DNA of 64,000 bases from Polytrichum commune. Taxonomy: Eukaryota > Streptophyta > Polytrichopsida > Polytrichales > Polytrichaceae. The stretch's first letter is position 1. Each line of letters opens with the position of its first letter. The position numbers and the translations under genes are program-made. The stretch lies in assembly GCA_950295325.1 (NCBI GenBank), contig OX485805.1:37557501-37621500 (forward strand). Direction: 5' to 3'. A model generated the notes under the pieces. The model ran no database searches. It was not told where the DNA came from and worked only from the letters and a program-made list of their open reading frames with translations. This document shows positions 22,986-34,561 of this stretch, in pieces.

Positions 22986-23844
22986 CCCCAATCATTGCTT
23001 CACGCCTCCCTGTTGTCCTGCAACCATTATCGGATTTGAACTCTAACAACCAAAAATCTTGAATTCACTTGTCATTCTGCAAGGTATATGCAGATTGGAC
23101 TGCATTTATGTTATTACTTGCCTATCTGAATTAGAGGCAGAAACATAAGCTGCCACTACATGGACTACCTCTAGCTCTGATTAAACTTTACCAACTCCGA
23201 ACAATGTACTTCTAAGTGTTCTTTGTTCTTTCGTTGAAATCATCTTGATGACAATGATGAGACCTACAAAAGGGTGTCACAATAAACATTAACATTTCAA
23301 ACTCGATATAATCAAAATTGAAATCCTAACCCTAAAACTTCAAAACTAATGTATATCTAAATACACACTAAAAAATTATCTATCTCCCTAGAATTTGAAT
23401 ATATCTTTAGAAATGATGCACTACGCTTAATACCTAGTTCAATGTTTTCTACTTAGTTTTCATAATTTGCGCGTCGACAAACAAAGAAATTTGCGATAGA
23501 TCAATAAAAAAGAGTGGAAGGAATACGAACAACTCCAAAACACAATGTCCTGTATGCTATGAAGACAAGAGGTCAACAATATAGCTCTTGGAAAACTTGC
23601 GCTAACATAACTACTCCTCAATCTCACACTAACATAACCACTTCACTCTTTCAATCAATCACACACTGCAAAATACACCCCACAACACGATGGTGACCGA
23701 ACTGTAAAAACGCCGAGCTCATCACCCAAAAACGTGAATAGGTCTAAAGCATAAGATTTTGGAAGGTAACTTGACACGGATTTTTACTTCGTGGAAATTA
23801 AACCCAACATATAACAATGCAACAAACAATGCCCCTCAAGTAAC
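22986..23844. other. Interior of the foldback-like structure, no gene
   Basis: No recognisable coding sequence and no additional repeat partner seen. Confidence 0.4.
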
Positions 23845-24222
23845 CCTTAAATGGTCATACAACCCAAAATGGGTCGTCATCTAATATTATGATGGGGTTT
23901 GCGATCTATTAGGTGACAATCTACGTGAATGTTAGGCATCAATTGGTGTAGGGCGGTGCCCACTATCATGTGAGCTAATGTAAGATATATAAACTTCACG
24001 TTCCAAAAATTGTTAGTTTGGAAATGCTTGTGTTGGGAGGCAGTTGTACGAGTTGCCTCCTTGATGAAGGCCCTGCTCATATGTCCTTTCGACTTCTCAA
24101 ATGTGGTCCGATTGACTTCAAATTATCATAGCAAAATAGCCTAGTTCACATATGTACAGTTGGAATTGCTTGGTGTGGGAATACCCCAAAACGTCCTCAT
24201 GTGACCCTTTAACTTTAAGGGT
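23845..24222 (+). repeat. R3 repeat copy 2 (empty site)
   Basis: This is an uninterrupted counterpart of 19421-19534 joined to 20478-20740. The sequence CCCACTATCATGTGAGC at about 23967 is the pre-insertion equivalent of the TA-flanked element at 19535-20477. Confidence 0.8.
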
Positions 24223-25344
24223 GATGGACTTCATTTAAATTTCATAAAAAAAAACCCAATTTTTTGGGAGCAGCTCATTTGTCAACCACAACATATATTA
24301 TGACAAAGTTGTCAGGTATCAAAAATTTGTAGCCTCACCAAAATAGTAATGAAACAACAAATTCCATAATTTCATGTTGTTGCCTCTAATGAAGGCCTTG
24401 TTGATATGTCAATATGACCTAACAAATGTATTCCGACATGTGCTATGACACTCGTATTCTACCTAGTGGTGAAGCAAGGTCAATTTGCTTTGAGATTTAT
24501 CAACTGAAAAATAGCAATACCATTTAGTACATGGTGAAGAGATTCTCAATCATATAATCCTTGATATAAGTGTGAGCGTTGTTGTTCATCGTTCACATCC
24601 AACCGATACCTCTTCCTCAAATCTTTACTTGAATGACAACATTTACTCCGTAAGTTAATGGTTCATAACTCCCAAAATGACTTCAATGTAGTATTCCTTC
24701 GGGTGCCATGAAAACCAAGGCTTATACTTCAGCTGCGCATCTTCAAATTTCAAAGCAAACGTGATGCAAAAAGTTCGGACTCAATAAATCTGAAGCTCAA
24801 TCAAGTTCAATCAGTCATTAATTTGTACAAAAGTTTGAGAGCTGCGACCTTGACCTGCAAAAAGCTGTGGGGCATTCAAGAAACGAGGTGGATTGATTTT
24901 GCAATGAGTGATGAAGTTACACACACCGCGGGGAGACTTGCATTGAGAGAGTTGAAGAATTGAAGAAATTAAGAGATCATCAACTTTGATCAATTCCGTC
25001 ATGAAGATGTAAACCTTCCTTTGCTACTTTTGAACTTTTCATTCAACTCTTGGGGCCGGTTCACATGCGGTTCCAAGTCCCAAATCCCAATCATGTCATC
25101 AAGTCCGGACATGGAGGCAAAGTCTCAACTTTTGAGCCTCAACACACCATTAAAAGTGTGGCTTTCATCCTTTAAGGTCATATCTTGATTGTTTTTATGC
25201 AAAAATATTCTCGGAGACTTGTGGTCAAAGTTGGGTATAGATTTTCTTCTCAACACAAGGTTCAAATCTCACATCCAAAAAGTGTCGCCATGTAGGCATC
25301 CATGTCATACTTGGGACTTGGGACTTGGGACCTATGTCCGGGAA
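24223..25344. other. Interior of the foldback-like structure, no gene
   Basis: No supported coding sequence. A CTTGGGA triplicate lies at about 25314-25332. Confidence 0.4.
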
Positions 25345-25560
25345 GAACCGGCGGTTACTTACAGATGAACCGGTTGAGTTTGAGAAATAACCTGTTGACG
25401 TTGGAGACTTCAGGAGAACCACCGTTCATTTCAGAGGAATCTATAGAATATACCTCAAATGAATAAAGCAAAACTAGAAGAAGATGTCAACATGTAACCG
25501 GCTGGATTTAGAATCACTAGGATCTTGACCGACTATCCCCAAAAACTTCCCGGGCACTGC
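25345..25560 (-). repeat. Right arm of the foldback-like structure
   Basis: Its reverse complement starts CAGTGCCCGGGAAGTTTTTG and follows the left arm at 22772-22985 through 'gatcctagtg', 'ccggttacatgttgacatc' and 'gtttgagaaataacc'. Divergence is moderate, so the structure is old. Confidence 0.6.
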
Positions 25561-25959
25561 TTGGGACCCATGTGAAGTGGTACGTCCTAACTTCCTTGCC
25601 CTCGACGGCTGAGATTGCACGGATTGACCGCAAGTGAACTGGGACTTAGGGTTAGGACTTGGGAGCCCGTGTGACATGGCCTTTATTTGAACAGAGAGTT
25701 GGGATTAGGGTTTGGTGGGAGTGCGTGCCGCTTCAAGTCGAGCTGTCACAGGCTGTGAGTTCACTGTCTCTCCAGATTCATGGTTTGAAGAAGTCTAAGA
25801 AGTGATACGTCATAATAAATAACTTAAGCTTCTTCAACACATTCGACTGAAAAAAAAAAATAACATGGATCGATCTTGCCTCGATTCAATCAATTTGAGT
25901 TCATGGTGCTCCAGATGATGGGAGTCAGAAGCCTCGCTGGCACACACAATCACTACAAG

Positions 25960-26500
25960 CTTGTGTCGGCGGCCACTTTACTCACAGCCCAAGTGCCGTG
26001 ACCATGAAAATCTAAGGGCCCTTTAAAATCATCCAGAGGCCGATCCCTGTGACGATTATAAATTCAATTTTGCAACTGATGGGCCCTCAAGGTTAGTGTG
26101 AAGTGAACGTGGACCGTGTTGAGGGATTGCACCATATGTTCGCATCGGGGTTCCCGCCACGGTAATATAATGTTTATAGCAGCTAATGGCAATTTACTTG
26201 ATTGTCATAATTCTTAGTTTTGTGTTTGACCCATCTCATTTTGATGGGTCCGATGCAATATTTGGTAGGCCATGAAATGATATATGCTTGTTGTCATGTA
26301 GGATGTCACGTTAGATTTTTCATCAATTAGAATTCTCTCGTGCCGTCTAGGTCTAGGGTAAAGTGAACTTGGACCGTCTCTGACTTCTCGACCATTCACA
26401 TGATTTGTATATCATGGGTCAAGGGGCCTTCAAGCTCTAGTGTAAAGTGGCCATGAGTTCTCGGTGATTGTCATGTGCCACAAGGGTTCATGAATCTACC
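25960..26500 (+). repeat. Fragment of the R1 repeat family
   Basis: It is related to 58185-58640 in the same orientation. Shared words include 'gagccctcaaggtta', 'gtaaagtga', 'ttgattgtca' and 'atttgtatatcatgg', in the same order. There is no coding content. Confidence 0.55.
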
Positions 26501-28112
26501 AAGGTGGTAGATTTGCATATCTCTTTCACTGATGCACGACAATAGCTTAGGACTCATGTGTTGGTAATGAATGACATTCATGAAGCTTCGATCCCTTTGC
26601 AAAAGCCAAAACCATAACCTTATCAAGCATGTGCCAAAAGCTCTCCACGGACCCACTAGTATATGGTGAGTTGTGCTAAGACAACTCTCGAGTTTTTCTT
26701 TCAATATGTTTGAAAAACGCTCGCAACACTTTTTGACTTCTTAGGCATTTTATGGTTAATAAAACCGGAGAGAGGGAATTATCGTATGCCAACGTACGTC
26801 TCCTCCATCCAACATACAAAACTTGACCCCCTATAAGTTTGTTGCCGATACATCTTAAATGACCTCAAGTAGACCAATTCGGGGATCTTTAAAACTAATT
26901 CCAGTGTTAAATCAACTTAAAAAAGTAACCTCATGGGTGCATACTATTTCAAAGCTTTTTATATTGGATGATATGAGAGATACACACATATAGATAATTC
27001 CCTCTCCACCTATAAGTTGAACCATGGATAAAATTAGCACCATGTATATGAAGCTGCAAATGCAAGTATCGACCAAAACCCCATGGTTGGTGATATTTCA
27101 ATATCCTGTTGTTGTGTACCAGTTTACAATAATTGGATTGGTGTGCAATTATTAGTGGATCATTTAAAACAATTTGATACTAGCCAGTAGGCTTTTGTAC
27201 GAAGAAAACATCTGTTTTGAATATGGGGACTATTCTGTGGAATATTGTCAATCCCATAGAACACTGTTATGCATATGAATAATGTTATGTGTCTTGAGAA
27301 CCGCATGTATAGGGGTTCTCCACAGAGTAGGTAATTATTAAATTTTCTTAGGGGGAACCACACATTTAGAGATACTAAAGTCTTTCTTGATACATCATAC
27401 GGTCCATCATATTGTTTGCACAACTATTTTTATGTTGTGTACAATCTTTCCCTGATGGAAATTGCATCAGATAATGGCTGTTAGCTCAACTTGATTTGCG
27501 GCCACTCGCTACTTCGATGGGGTCCACCCAATAGCCATTATCTAGTAGGGTTTGCCATGGCCAAATATAGCTTGGGCTTCATGGCTTGTATCTATGTAAA
27601 CTCATTCATTTTGGATGAAATGTTTATAGTTAAAACAATGTGAGTCCCTTTAAGGTTGAGGGTTGATTAATTCCAACTAGACTCCAATAGACCTGTTTAG
27701 GGTCTTTGGTGTTGTTTTTAGAGTAAAATTGCCTAGATATGTATGGTGTGTTTAAGTAAATGTGGACATATTTCAAAAAGTTTGGACGTTTTGGTTGCTT
27801 CAATTCTATCACATGATCCTACAATACACTTATGATATACCTAAACTTTATGGAAGATTTGCGAATCCTTGTTGATTACTTGAATGTTATGATGTTAAAA
27901 TACGATGGAAAAATTCAAATATCATTTATCTAATGTTATATAAATATAATTAAATGCTCAGTAGTGGAAAATACAACCAAATGCTATATATTAGCATAAT
28001 CGACTATGCATATTCCATTGAAGGATCTTAACATTCAATCCTATCATAGGATCCTATGATAAAATCCAACATGCTATAAGTTTGGACTTGGACTTGGACT
28101 TAGTCATGTGAT
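26501..28112. other. Intergenic DNA, AT-rich
   Basis: The stretch 27230-27300 is a diverged relative of the hairpin-bearing sequence at 4.9 kb (shared 'aatgttatgtg'). A GGACTT triplicate lies at 28083-28100. No supported gene. Confidence 0.4.
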
Positions 28113-28120
28113 ACTTAAAT

Positions 28121-28463
28121 CTCGGGGGGGGGGGGGGGGTAGTCATTGGTTGGAGTAGCAACATACGTGCGAACAAATGATAGGGTATTTTAAAAACATG
28201 GGGGCTAAAAATTATAAATGGACTTAAGAGTAATATAGGGTATCAAAAATGTCACTGGACATCTTTAAAGTACTATAGGGTATGGAATAATAGGTAATTT
28301 GGAATTATAAGTAATGCAAGCCATTTTTCTATCAACCCAAAGTAGAAAATTTTATAATGATAGCATGTGGAAAAAAGAAGAGAATTGAAAGTAATACCCC
28401 CCTATAAAATAGTGGTTGTTCGCACCTATATCCTTAACTTTTTAACACACTGCCCCCCCCGAG
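28121..28463 (+). mobile_element. G-run MITE, copy 1, with 8-bp target duplication
   Basis: The 343-bp element begins CTCGGGGGG (an 18-base G run) and ends CCCCCCCCGAG. The 8-bp flank ACTTAAAT is present on both sides (28113-28120 and 28464-28471). The interior is closely matched by 31055-31393, including 'gtcattggttggagtagcaa' and 'gagtaatatagggtatcaaa'. An 8-bp duplication fits hAT-type (or related) mobilisation. It has no coding capacity. Confidence 0.92.
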
Positions 28464-28471
28464 ACTTAAAT

Positions 28472-29072
28472 ATGTGTTATGTGTGTATATGTTTATGTAT
28501 ATATTTTAGGCTACGGTAATGAGCGTCATGTACAATGTTTGCAAAGTGTACATTGTAGTGTTTACAATAAATTTTTATAACCCTATAAATATCACGTTCA
28601 CTAAGTGTCAACATAAGTCATTATTTTCAACCTAAATGTTTTTGTAAATTGACATTTTAAGGTTTAAAGAGTGACAAATGTGGAATAAAGTAGGTGGGTG
28701 AAGTGACAACTAAACTTACTTTTAGTTCTACTTTCACCTTTGTTTTTGACACTAATTGATAACATGGTAACAATTAGTGTAATTTATGCTTGGACTATGA
28801 ATGCACGGTATGTGACACTATTGGGTTGGTAACATGAAGTATCATGATAAAGCAACATACGTACTTTTGGATTTTTGACTTTGATTTAATTTTTTTTCTT
28901 CTTTCGAATAAATCCTGAGCTATAAGGAATTGCCATTGTTTTCATTAATTGTCAACTTACGTGGCTGCCAAAACTATTAGATACTGACAGAAATGTTATA
29001 TACTAACATTTTAAGACACTAGGGTGAACGCTATACTGACATCACTACTTGTGTTTAATAACATCAACAAGC
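28472..29072. other. AT-rich DNA, no gene
   Basis: No repeats with partners in the window and no supported frame. The right part lies just beyond the 3' end of the MULE-type relic. Confidence 0.4.
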
Positions 29073-31690
29073 TCAAGTAGTCACAACATTTCGTTGTAGG
29101 TACATTGGAGCGTAGATTAACTTGTTGCTTGTGTAATCCATCTTGCATAGGAATATATACACATAGTAAAGGTGTTTGCAATGCACCCATTTCCCTTTTT
29201 TTCCCAAAGCCATGGAGGATATTTTGATGAAGTCCAAGCATATGCATTGGAGGATGTCACCAATTGTAACACGGTAGGAGTTGTCTTCCTTGGAGACGAT
29301 GTTAATGATCACTCCAAATTTTGGATATGAAATGCCAGTCACTCCAATAACATAGTACATGTGCATGAGTCCGGTGCTTATCCCATTTGTTTTTGTGATC
29401 CACCGTTGGTGTTGTTGGATTATGTCACACTTTCTTTGAAAATTTGGAAGTTGGGTGGGTGTGCGGATTTGGTGGCACATGAGAACGCGGCCGAGGGATT
29501 AGGAATGTCGCAATTGTTGAAAGCCTACGACGTGGCGAAAGGGCCTTCCTCTATTGCAATTAGAATGCGGTGTCTTTGAGTGCCAACACTTCTTCCCTCG
29601 AGAGATTGGTGCCTATCTTCACCAGCCATGTGATGGGAGCTATAGGCCAGTCCAGAACATACATTTTTTTGTTGTCACTCACGCACCATTTGATGTTGTT
29701 GGGGCATAACCAAAATTGATGTTCCACATTGTTGGTGGAACGAAACTCCTTCAACTCTTTGCAAGTTGAAGCAGGAATGCCATGTTTGCAAGTACCGACT
29801 TTTGCATTGCAAAAAGTACTTGTGTTGGCTTGCATCGCCCAACATCCTTTGGTTGAATTTGGGGACAATCTAGCAATTTGCCACTAAGAAGCAGGGCAAT
29901 TAGTCTTTAACACAATGTGGTATGAGCCACAACATGCTCTGCATAATTCAAGGACTCTTCTATGCATGCTCTTTTTGCTCGAGTGTTAAGGCAAAGAATG
30001 GAATAATTCACTAAGGTCGATGTGAGTCGCAATCGGCTCTGGATGGCAAGTCAAGCTTCTGTTTGGTGGATCCAAACAACTCCGAGCCTTTCAAGGCACA
30101 ATCCCTAGTGTTTAGATCTTTTGCCCCCGGATAAGACTTCATGGCCTCCGCCAGTAGCTTTGGATCCCCGCACCTGGCAACATCCTTGAGTTTCAAGAAC
30201 ATTGGATGAAGACCTTTACCAGTAGAACCCCCTTCCAATCATGACCTATAATTTGTAATTCGCATGAAGGCACGGATCAAGTTGTCCACTGTCGCTTCGT
30301 ATAGGCAAATCATCTTGTTGCTAGACTGTTGGAATCATTTGTGCACCGTCTTTGCAAGGTCGCATGTTGGCATTTCTATACATTCATCTATTATCATATC
30401 CTATGAACACTATACAAATTAAAGTAGATTGTATATATTTCTTAGATGTTCAAAATAAAATAACATTGAAGATATAGTATGGTAATGTACTTACAACAAG
30501 CATGTAACCATCCCATTGTTTGTAATGGAAGTGACGAAACCCCAACCACTTGGGCAACTTTAGATGACAACCATCATGAACGAATCACATGATATTTGGT
30601 CTCAACTTCTTCCATTGTCTTCGTGTCCTTGTAATCTTTGAATATTTGCTTGTGCTGAAATTGCAAAAATGGTTTGCTAGACTTTTGTGTCAGCTTATCC
30701 AAGCTCGTAGACCAGTGGAAAAGACATTTGTATTCACGATCGACCATAGGCAACCTAGGGTCACCGTCCCCATAGGTCTTTTTAACTGCATTCCAATTAG
30801 CTTGTGTATTGTTTGTCATGAAACCCTTGAAGTTTATGTTTTGCACTTCATTTTTCGATATGACAAAATTCAATTTTTTCCATAAGAGAATTTGTGTTGT
30901 GCCATCTTTAGATTGCATGTTACAACACACAATTGTTATTGGAACTCAATAGGTCTAGAGATTAGATTGCACAAACATATTACACATACACAAAGGCATA
31001 TGAACAATGATTGGAGTGAGATGGTCTCCTCCACCCCTTGCCTTGCCCTTTATTCTCAGGGGGGGGGGGGGGTCATTGGTTGGAGTAGCAATACACGTGC
31101 GAACAAATGATAGGGTATTTTAAAAACATGGGAGCAAAAAATTATAATTGGGCTTAAGAGTAATATAGGGTATCAAAAATGGCACTGGACATCTTTAAAG
31201 TACTATAGGGTATGGAATAATAGGTAATTTGGAATCATAAGTAATGCAAGCCATTTTTCTATTAACCCGAAGTAGAAATTTACATAATGATAGCATGTGA
31301 AAAAAAGAAGAGAATTGAAAGTAATACCCCCCTATAAAATAATGGTTGTTCGCACCTATATCCTTAACTTTTTAACACACTACCCCCCCCGAGCCTTTAT
31401 TGCTCATTTTTAACCTTCACGTAGGTTCACATCAAACCATTTTGGCATTTTAGAAATGAGGTAGAGATGCTTCTTGGTGAGCTATTTAGTTCAGCAAGTG
31501 GGTGAAGGGTGGGTGCATCATCTGGTGACCGTCAATTGATTGATGTAGCCCTTCCACCACCCATGTCCAAAATTTGTCAAGATCCAAGGCTACGATTTCA
31601 ATATCAGGCACAACTTTACTATTGCCGTCCACCCATGCACAAATCTTTGACATCGGGTGAGCTTCCCATGACCCTTCAAATTTTCTTTGA
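29073..31690 (-). pseudogene. MULE-type transposase relic with SWIM zinc finger
   Basis: On the reverse strand, from high to low coordinates: a segment at about 31650-31530 (DLDKFWTWVVEGLH); then 30930-30574 with NFKGFMTNNTQANWNAVKK and CLFHWSTSLDKLTQK; then an intron-like gap with GTAAGT and an AG acceptor; then 30360-30011 (CDLAKTVHK, ATVDNLIRAFM, GDPKLLAEAM); then 29868-29560 (QFWLCPNNIKWCV, KIGTNLSREEVLAL); then 29480-29073, where CICLDF...KWVHCKHLYYVY gives the CxC..CxH spacing of a SWIM finger. Stops interrupt the frame, at least two of them where homologues would have Trp, and the pieces lie in different frames. The order matches Mutator-like transposon proteins I recognise from non-seed plants (family recall, unverified). 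A G-run MITE is inserted at 31055-31393. Confidence 0.7.
31055..31393 (+). mobile_element. G-run MITE, copy 2, with 8-bp target duplication
   Basis: The 339-bp element begins CTCAGGGGGG and ends CCCCCCCCGAG. CCTTTATT flanks it exactly on both sides (31047-31054 and 31394-31401). It is nearly identical to the element at 28121-28463, in the same orientation. It sits inside the MULE-type pseudogene, so it is younger than that insertion. Confidence 0.93.
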
Positions 31691-32695
31691 AAAACAAATT
31701 ATTTTCATGGAAACCATTTTGATTTGCTAGTGAAGTTATTATATATTATTTATAGCTTTTTCTTGTTGCCCAATTAAATTAGCATGGTTCACATCAATCA
31801 TAGACACTACAAGCATAATTTTTTTTTTGCGTTCCACTTGCCTCTAGTATCACATGATATATTAGAGCTTCTGGATCATTATGCTTTTCTTTGTAAGAAT
31901 TGGAATTTTATTGGTGCAATTGTTTGATGTTGAGAAACTGTAAGTACCTAGACATTGAATCATGGTGAGCACCTATGTGGCACTCCTATTACATAAGTAT
32001 TTGCAACTCCAAGTACTGGCACAACCTCAGAATGTTGTGTAGGTATTTTGCAAGTAATTCATGGGATCATGCAGGTTGTTCAATCAAGATAATACCATGG
32101 AATGTTCTCTGCTTCAACACTTTGAGTGCTAAAAGCTAATTTCCATGTTGGATTGAGCATGGTGTTGTCGAATGTGGATATTACGCGTGCCAAATTCTTT
32201 GCAGAAAATAATTATTTTGTGTCAATCCAGTCAACACTCTGTGGTATTGCTTGTCGAATTTGGGTCATGAGCCATGGGTGACAACTTCGACTAGACTTCG
32301 CAAACACCAGAAAATACGGAAGAAGCGTCCTTGAAACTTAACGTCATAGTGTGCATTATTGACATATCCTTGCCATAAATTTCTACTGGATACTATGTTT
32401 CAAACATCTGTCAGTTCCAGGTCACCAACCACACACAACTTGCATGATCATTTTCTTTCGATCCAGCTACCTACACTCTTTAATGACAGTGCACAATTGA
32501 AGATATTCAAAAACCCCAACATTTTGAAATTGAGATCCGAATCGACTGTTTTGATTGCTGGACATGTAGTAATTTTCCACTGAACAATTTGACTGGATGC
32601 ATCACTTCTTTGCTTTGGCTGATCTTGGTTTGAATTGATTTGTATGAAGTGCATGATCCTTCCTCTCATGAACGCTTACGGCGATCTATTTCTGC

Positions 32696-32815
32696 AAAAT
32701 TGGATATGACGCAGAACGGGAAGCAATGTGGGAAATGGTTGCTGAGGATTTCGACACGCTCATGAAAATTGCTGCGAGCATCGAAGATCCAGAGCTGCAT
32801 GTGAAATTTATAAAC
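32696..32815 (+). other. Exon-like segment of unknown protein
   Basis: A 40-codon open segment reads KIGYDAEREAMWEMVAEDFD, continues with LMKIAASIEDPELHVKFIN, and ends at a donor-like AAC|GTGAGC. A further exon-like piece follows a TTTTGTGTAG acceptor at about 32902 (MQSTLFAKLQYEYPGF). The same segment is kept on the minus strand of the right arm near 54370-54480. The composition is protein-like (acidic, amphipathic), but I do not recognise the family. It could be the remnant of a host gene carried along in the duplicated unit. Confidence 0.35.
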
Positions 32816-33787
32816 GTGAGCTGTGTGGCTGTTTCTTGAGCTGCGTCCTAAGATTGCACAGCTATTGCTTCCCAAGATTGTGGGAGTTTGAGCTTTTTGT
32901 GTAGATGCAGAGTACACTGTTCGCCAAATTGCAATATGAATATCCCGGCTTCACTGAATGAAGATGAAGAGATATCTGAGATCCGCTTGTTCATAACCCA
33001 CTTCCTGTTGGCAAGTACACTCTGAACTTCACTGCTAATTCTCAATGGGAGGATTTTGACAACTACTTCCTGGAAACATGTAGCTGTGAGGGTAGACAGT
33101 TAAATTGAACAAGCAGAATGTGTCATCGATCACCAGAACGGAGATTGATCAATGAGCACGAACAGGGGAGCTACCTGTTTACTTATCCAAACCGATCATG
33201 AAGATAGGAAGTAGAGAGCATAGACTTCGTCTCCGAGGATCAAACATTCTCGAGTGGATTTTGTACACGACAACAGCTTCATTTCACCTCAATTCTCGGC
33301 AAGAACGTTCCATAAAGAATCAGATTCAGATTCCCGTCTCTGATGGTCATCCCAATGTGCATTCACAGATACATCCACGTGATGGAGTCCCACGGCCAGC
33401 ATGTGAATCAAAAAGGTCTACACACTTTGTCACTTGATGCTCGCACTGAGCGCTTCGGAAATTAGCGTTTAGAACTCTTGGCTGTTTATACACCTAGAAT
33501 TGGCCAAGAACCGGCCACAGCTAAATCTCAGGGATACGCAACAAAACCATGGACCTAATACCTGGGAGGAGAATGACAACTGCAAAACGTCATCTGCAAC
33601 GTTGCCAGACAATGGATACGATTCAACGTCACAACCAACACTGATCCAGTATAGATTGGTCGGACGCAGTGAGCACTAGGTCAGTGGTATCTGCGGGGTC
33701 TTGTCCAGCTTTCCCTCACCACTCGGAGACAAATTGCGCACGCTTTAGTTGATTCGGCTACTCCAAAAATTGAATTGGTGACTCCCC

Positions 33788-34041
33788 ATGCATGCACATG
33801 AATGTCAGCGTTCGCCAACTGCAAGTGGCCATGCAGGCAGCTGCAGTCGAGCCTAAAGTGAGCCTAAAGTGCACCGGAAGAAGATAACCCCAATCCAAGG
33901 AACGTCGAGGCACGACTCATGAAGGATTATCAGTTGGCAGTTGGCACGTCGACAACACTTTCATGGGGTGGAATCACGCGGCGACTTCGACGTTGCTAGA
34001 GGTGTCGAGATCCTGTATAACGGAGGCGGTGAGCTATATAA
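33788..34041 (+). promoter_or_regulatory. Promoter of gene A1: RY motif and TATA box
   Basis: A TATATAA box at 34035-34041 lies 140 bp before the A1 start codon, which predicts a 5' leader of roughly 110 nt. An RY element CATGCATG is at 33788-33795. Both are present at equivalent positions in the other two copies (RY at 46512-46519 and 60972-60979; TATA at 46264-46270 and 60721-60730). RY motifs are known targets of plant B3-domain factors of the ABI3/FUS3 type. Binding here is inference. Confidence 0.6.
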
Positions 34042-34180
34042 TGTGCACACCGTCCTCGGAGTTCACCATCATTTTTCATTGCAGCTGCAGCTACCGGATC
34101 CATCCTCCTCATACTTCTCCTCCCGCTTTCTACAGCTCCAGCACTTCACGAGGACTCAGAGAGTTGGATCGAGCGATCAA

Positions 34181-34561
34181 ATGGCGTCCGCCGCGAAGAG
34201 CGCGCTCATCTGCATGGTCCTGTTGGCCGCCGTCATGGCGGTGCATGGGGTCAGCGTGAGTGTTAAGAACCAGACTCCTGTGAGCATCAACGTGAACGGC
34301 ATCGACATTGCGGCGGGTGTCACAGCCGTCGTCACCGTCACCCAAGAGGCGTTGGGCCTGGTCCTGAGCTTGGTGAACAGCCTGGGGAACGAGATCACAA
34401 GCTCCATCGACCTCCCCCTGGGTGTCACGGAGGTGATCCTCACCCAGGTCGTGGGTGGCATTCAGGTGACGGTGGGCGCGGTCACCACGACGCTCCTCAG
34501 CCTCCTGGGCGGGTTGGTGAACTCGCTTCTGGGCCTCGTTCTCGGCACCATCGCCGTGTAG
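34181..34561 (+). CDS. Secreted hydrophobic 126-residue protein, gene A1
   Basis: The protein starts MASAAKSALICMVLLAAVMA and has a clear signal peptide, with likely cleavage after VHG (residue 23). The mature ~103 residues contain no cysteine and almost no charge (one Lys, a few Asp/Glu). They are built of alternating Val/Thr/Ile stretches (probable beta-strands), an NQT sequon near residues 30-32, and a strongly hydrophobic C-terminus (LLSLLGGLVNSLLGLVL). An in-frame extension runs upstream to 33941, but it would include the TATA box, so the MASA start is preferred. The coding part is GC-rich compared with its AT-rich neighbourhood. After the stop, a donor-like CAGTCAG|GTACGG-type site at about 34597 and later AG/GT pairs are conserved between copies, suggesting a spliced 3' UTR. 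I do not recognise the family. A cell-wall or surface-active role is only a guess. Confidence 0.8.
   Translation: MASAAKSALICMVLLAAVMAVHGVSVSVKNQTPVSINVNGIDIAAGVTAVVTVTQEALGLVLSLVNSLGNEITSSIDLPLGVTEVILTQVVGGIQVTVGAVTTTLLSLLGGLVNSLLGLVLGTIAV

Noticed and set aside
28121-28140. Poly-G run as a possible G-quadruplex regulatory site
   Set aside because: It is the terminus of a mobile element shared with the 31.06-kb copy; no regulatory context.
33941-34180. In-frame N-terminal extension of gene A (would give ~200 residues)
   Set aside because: It would translate through the TATA box and would bury the signal peptide. The copies differ in length and sequence there, whereas the MASA start is constant.
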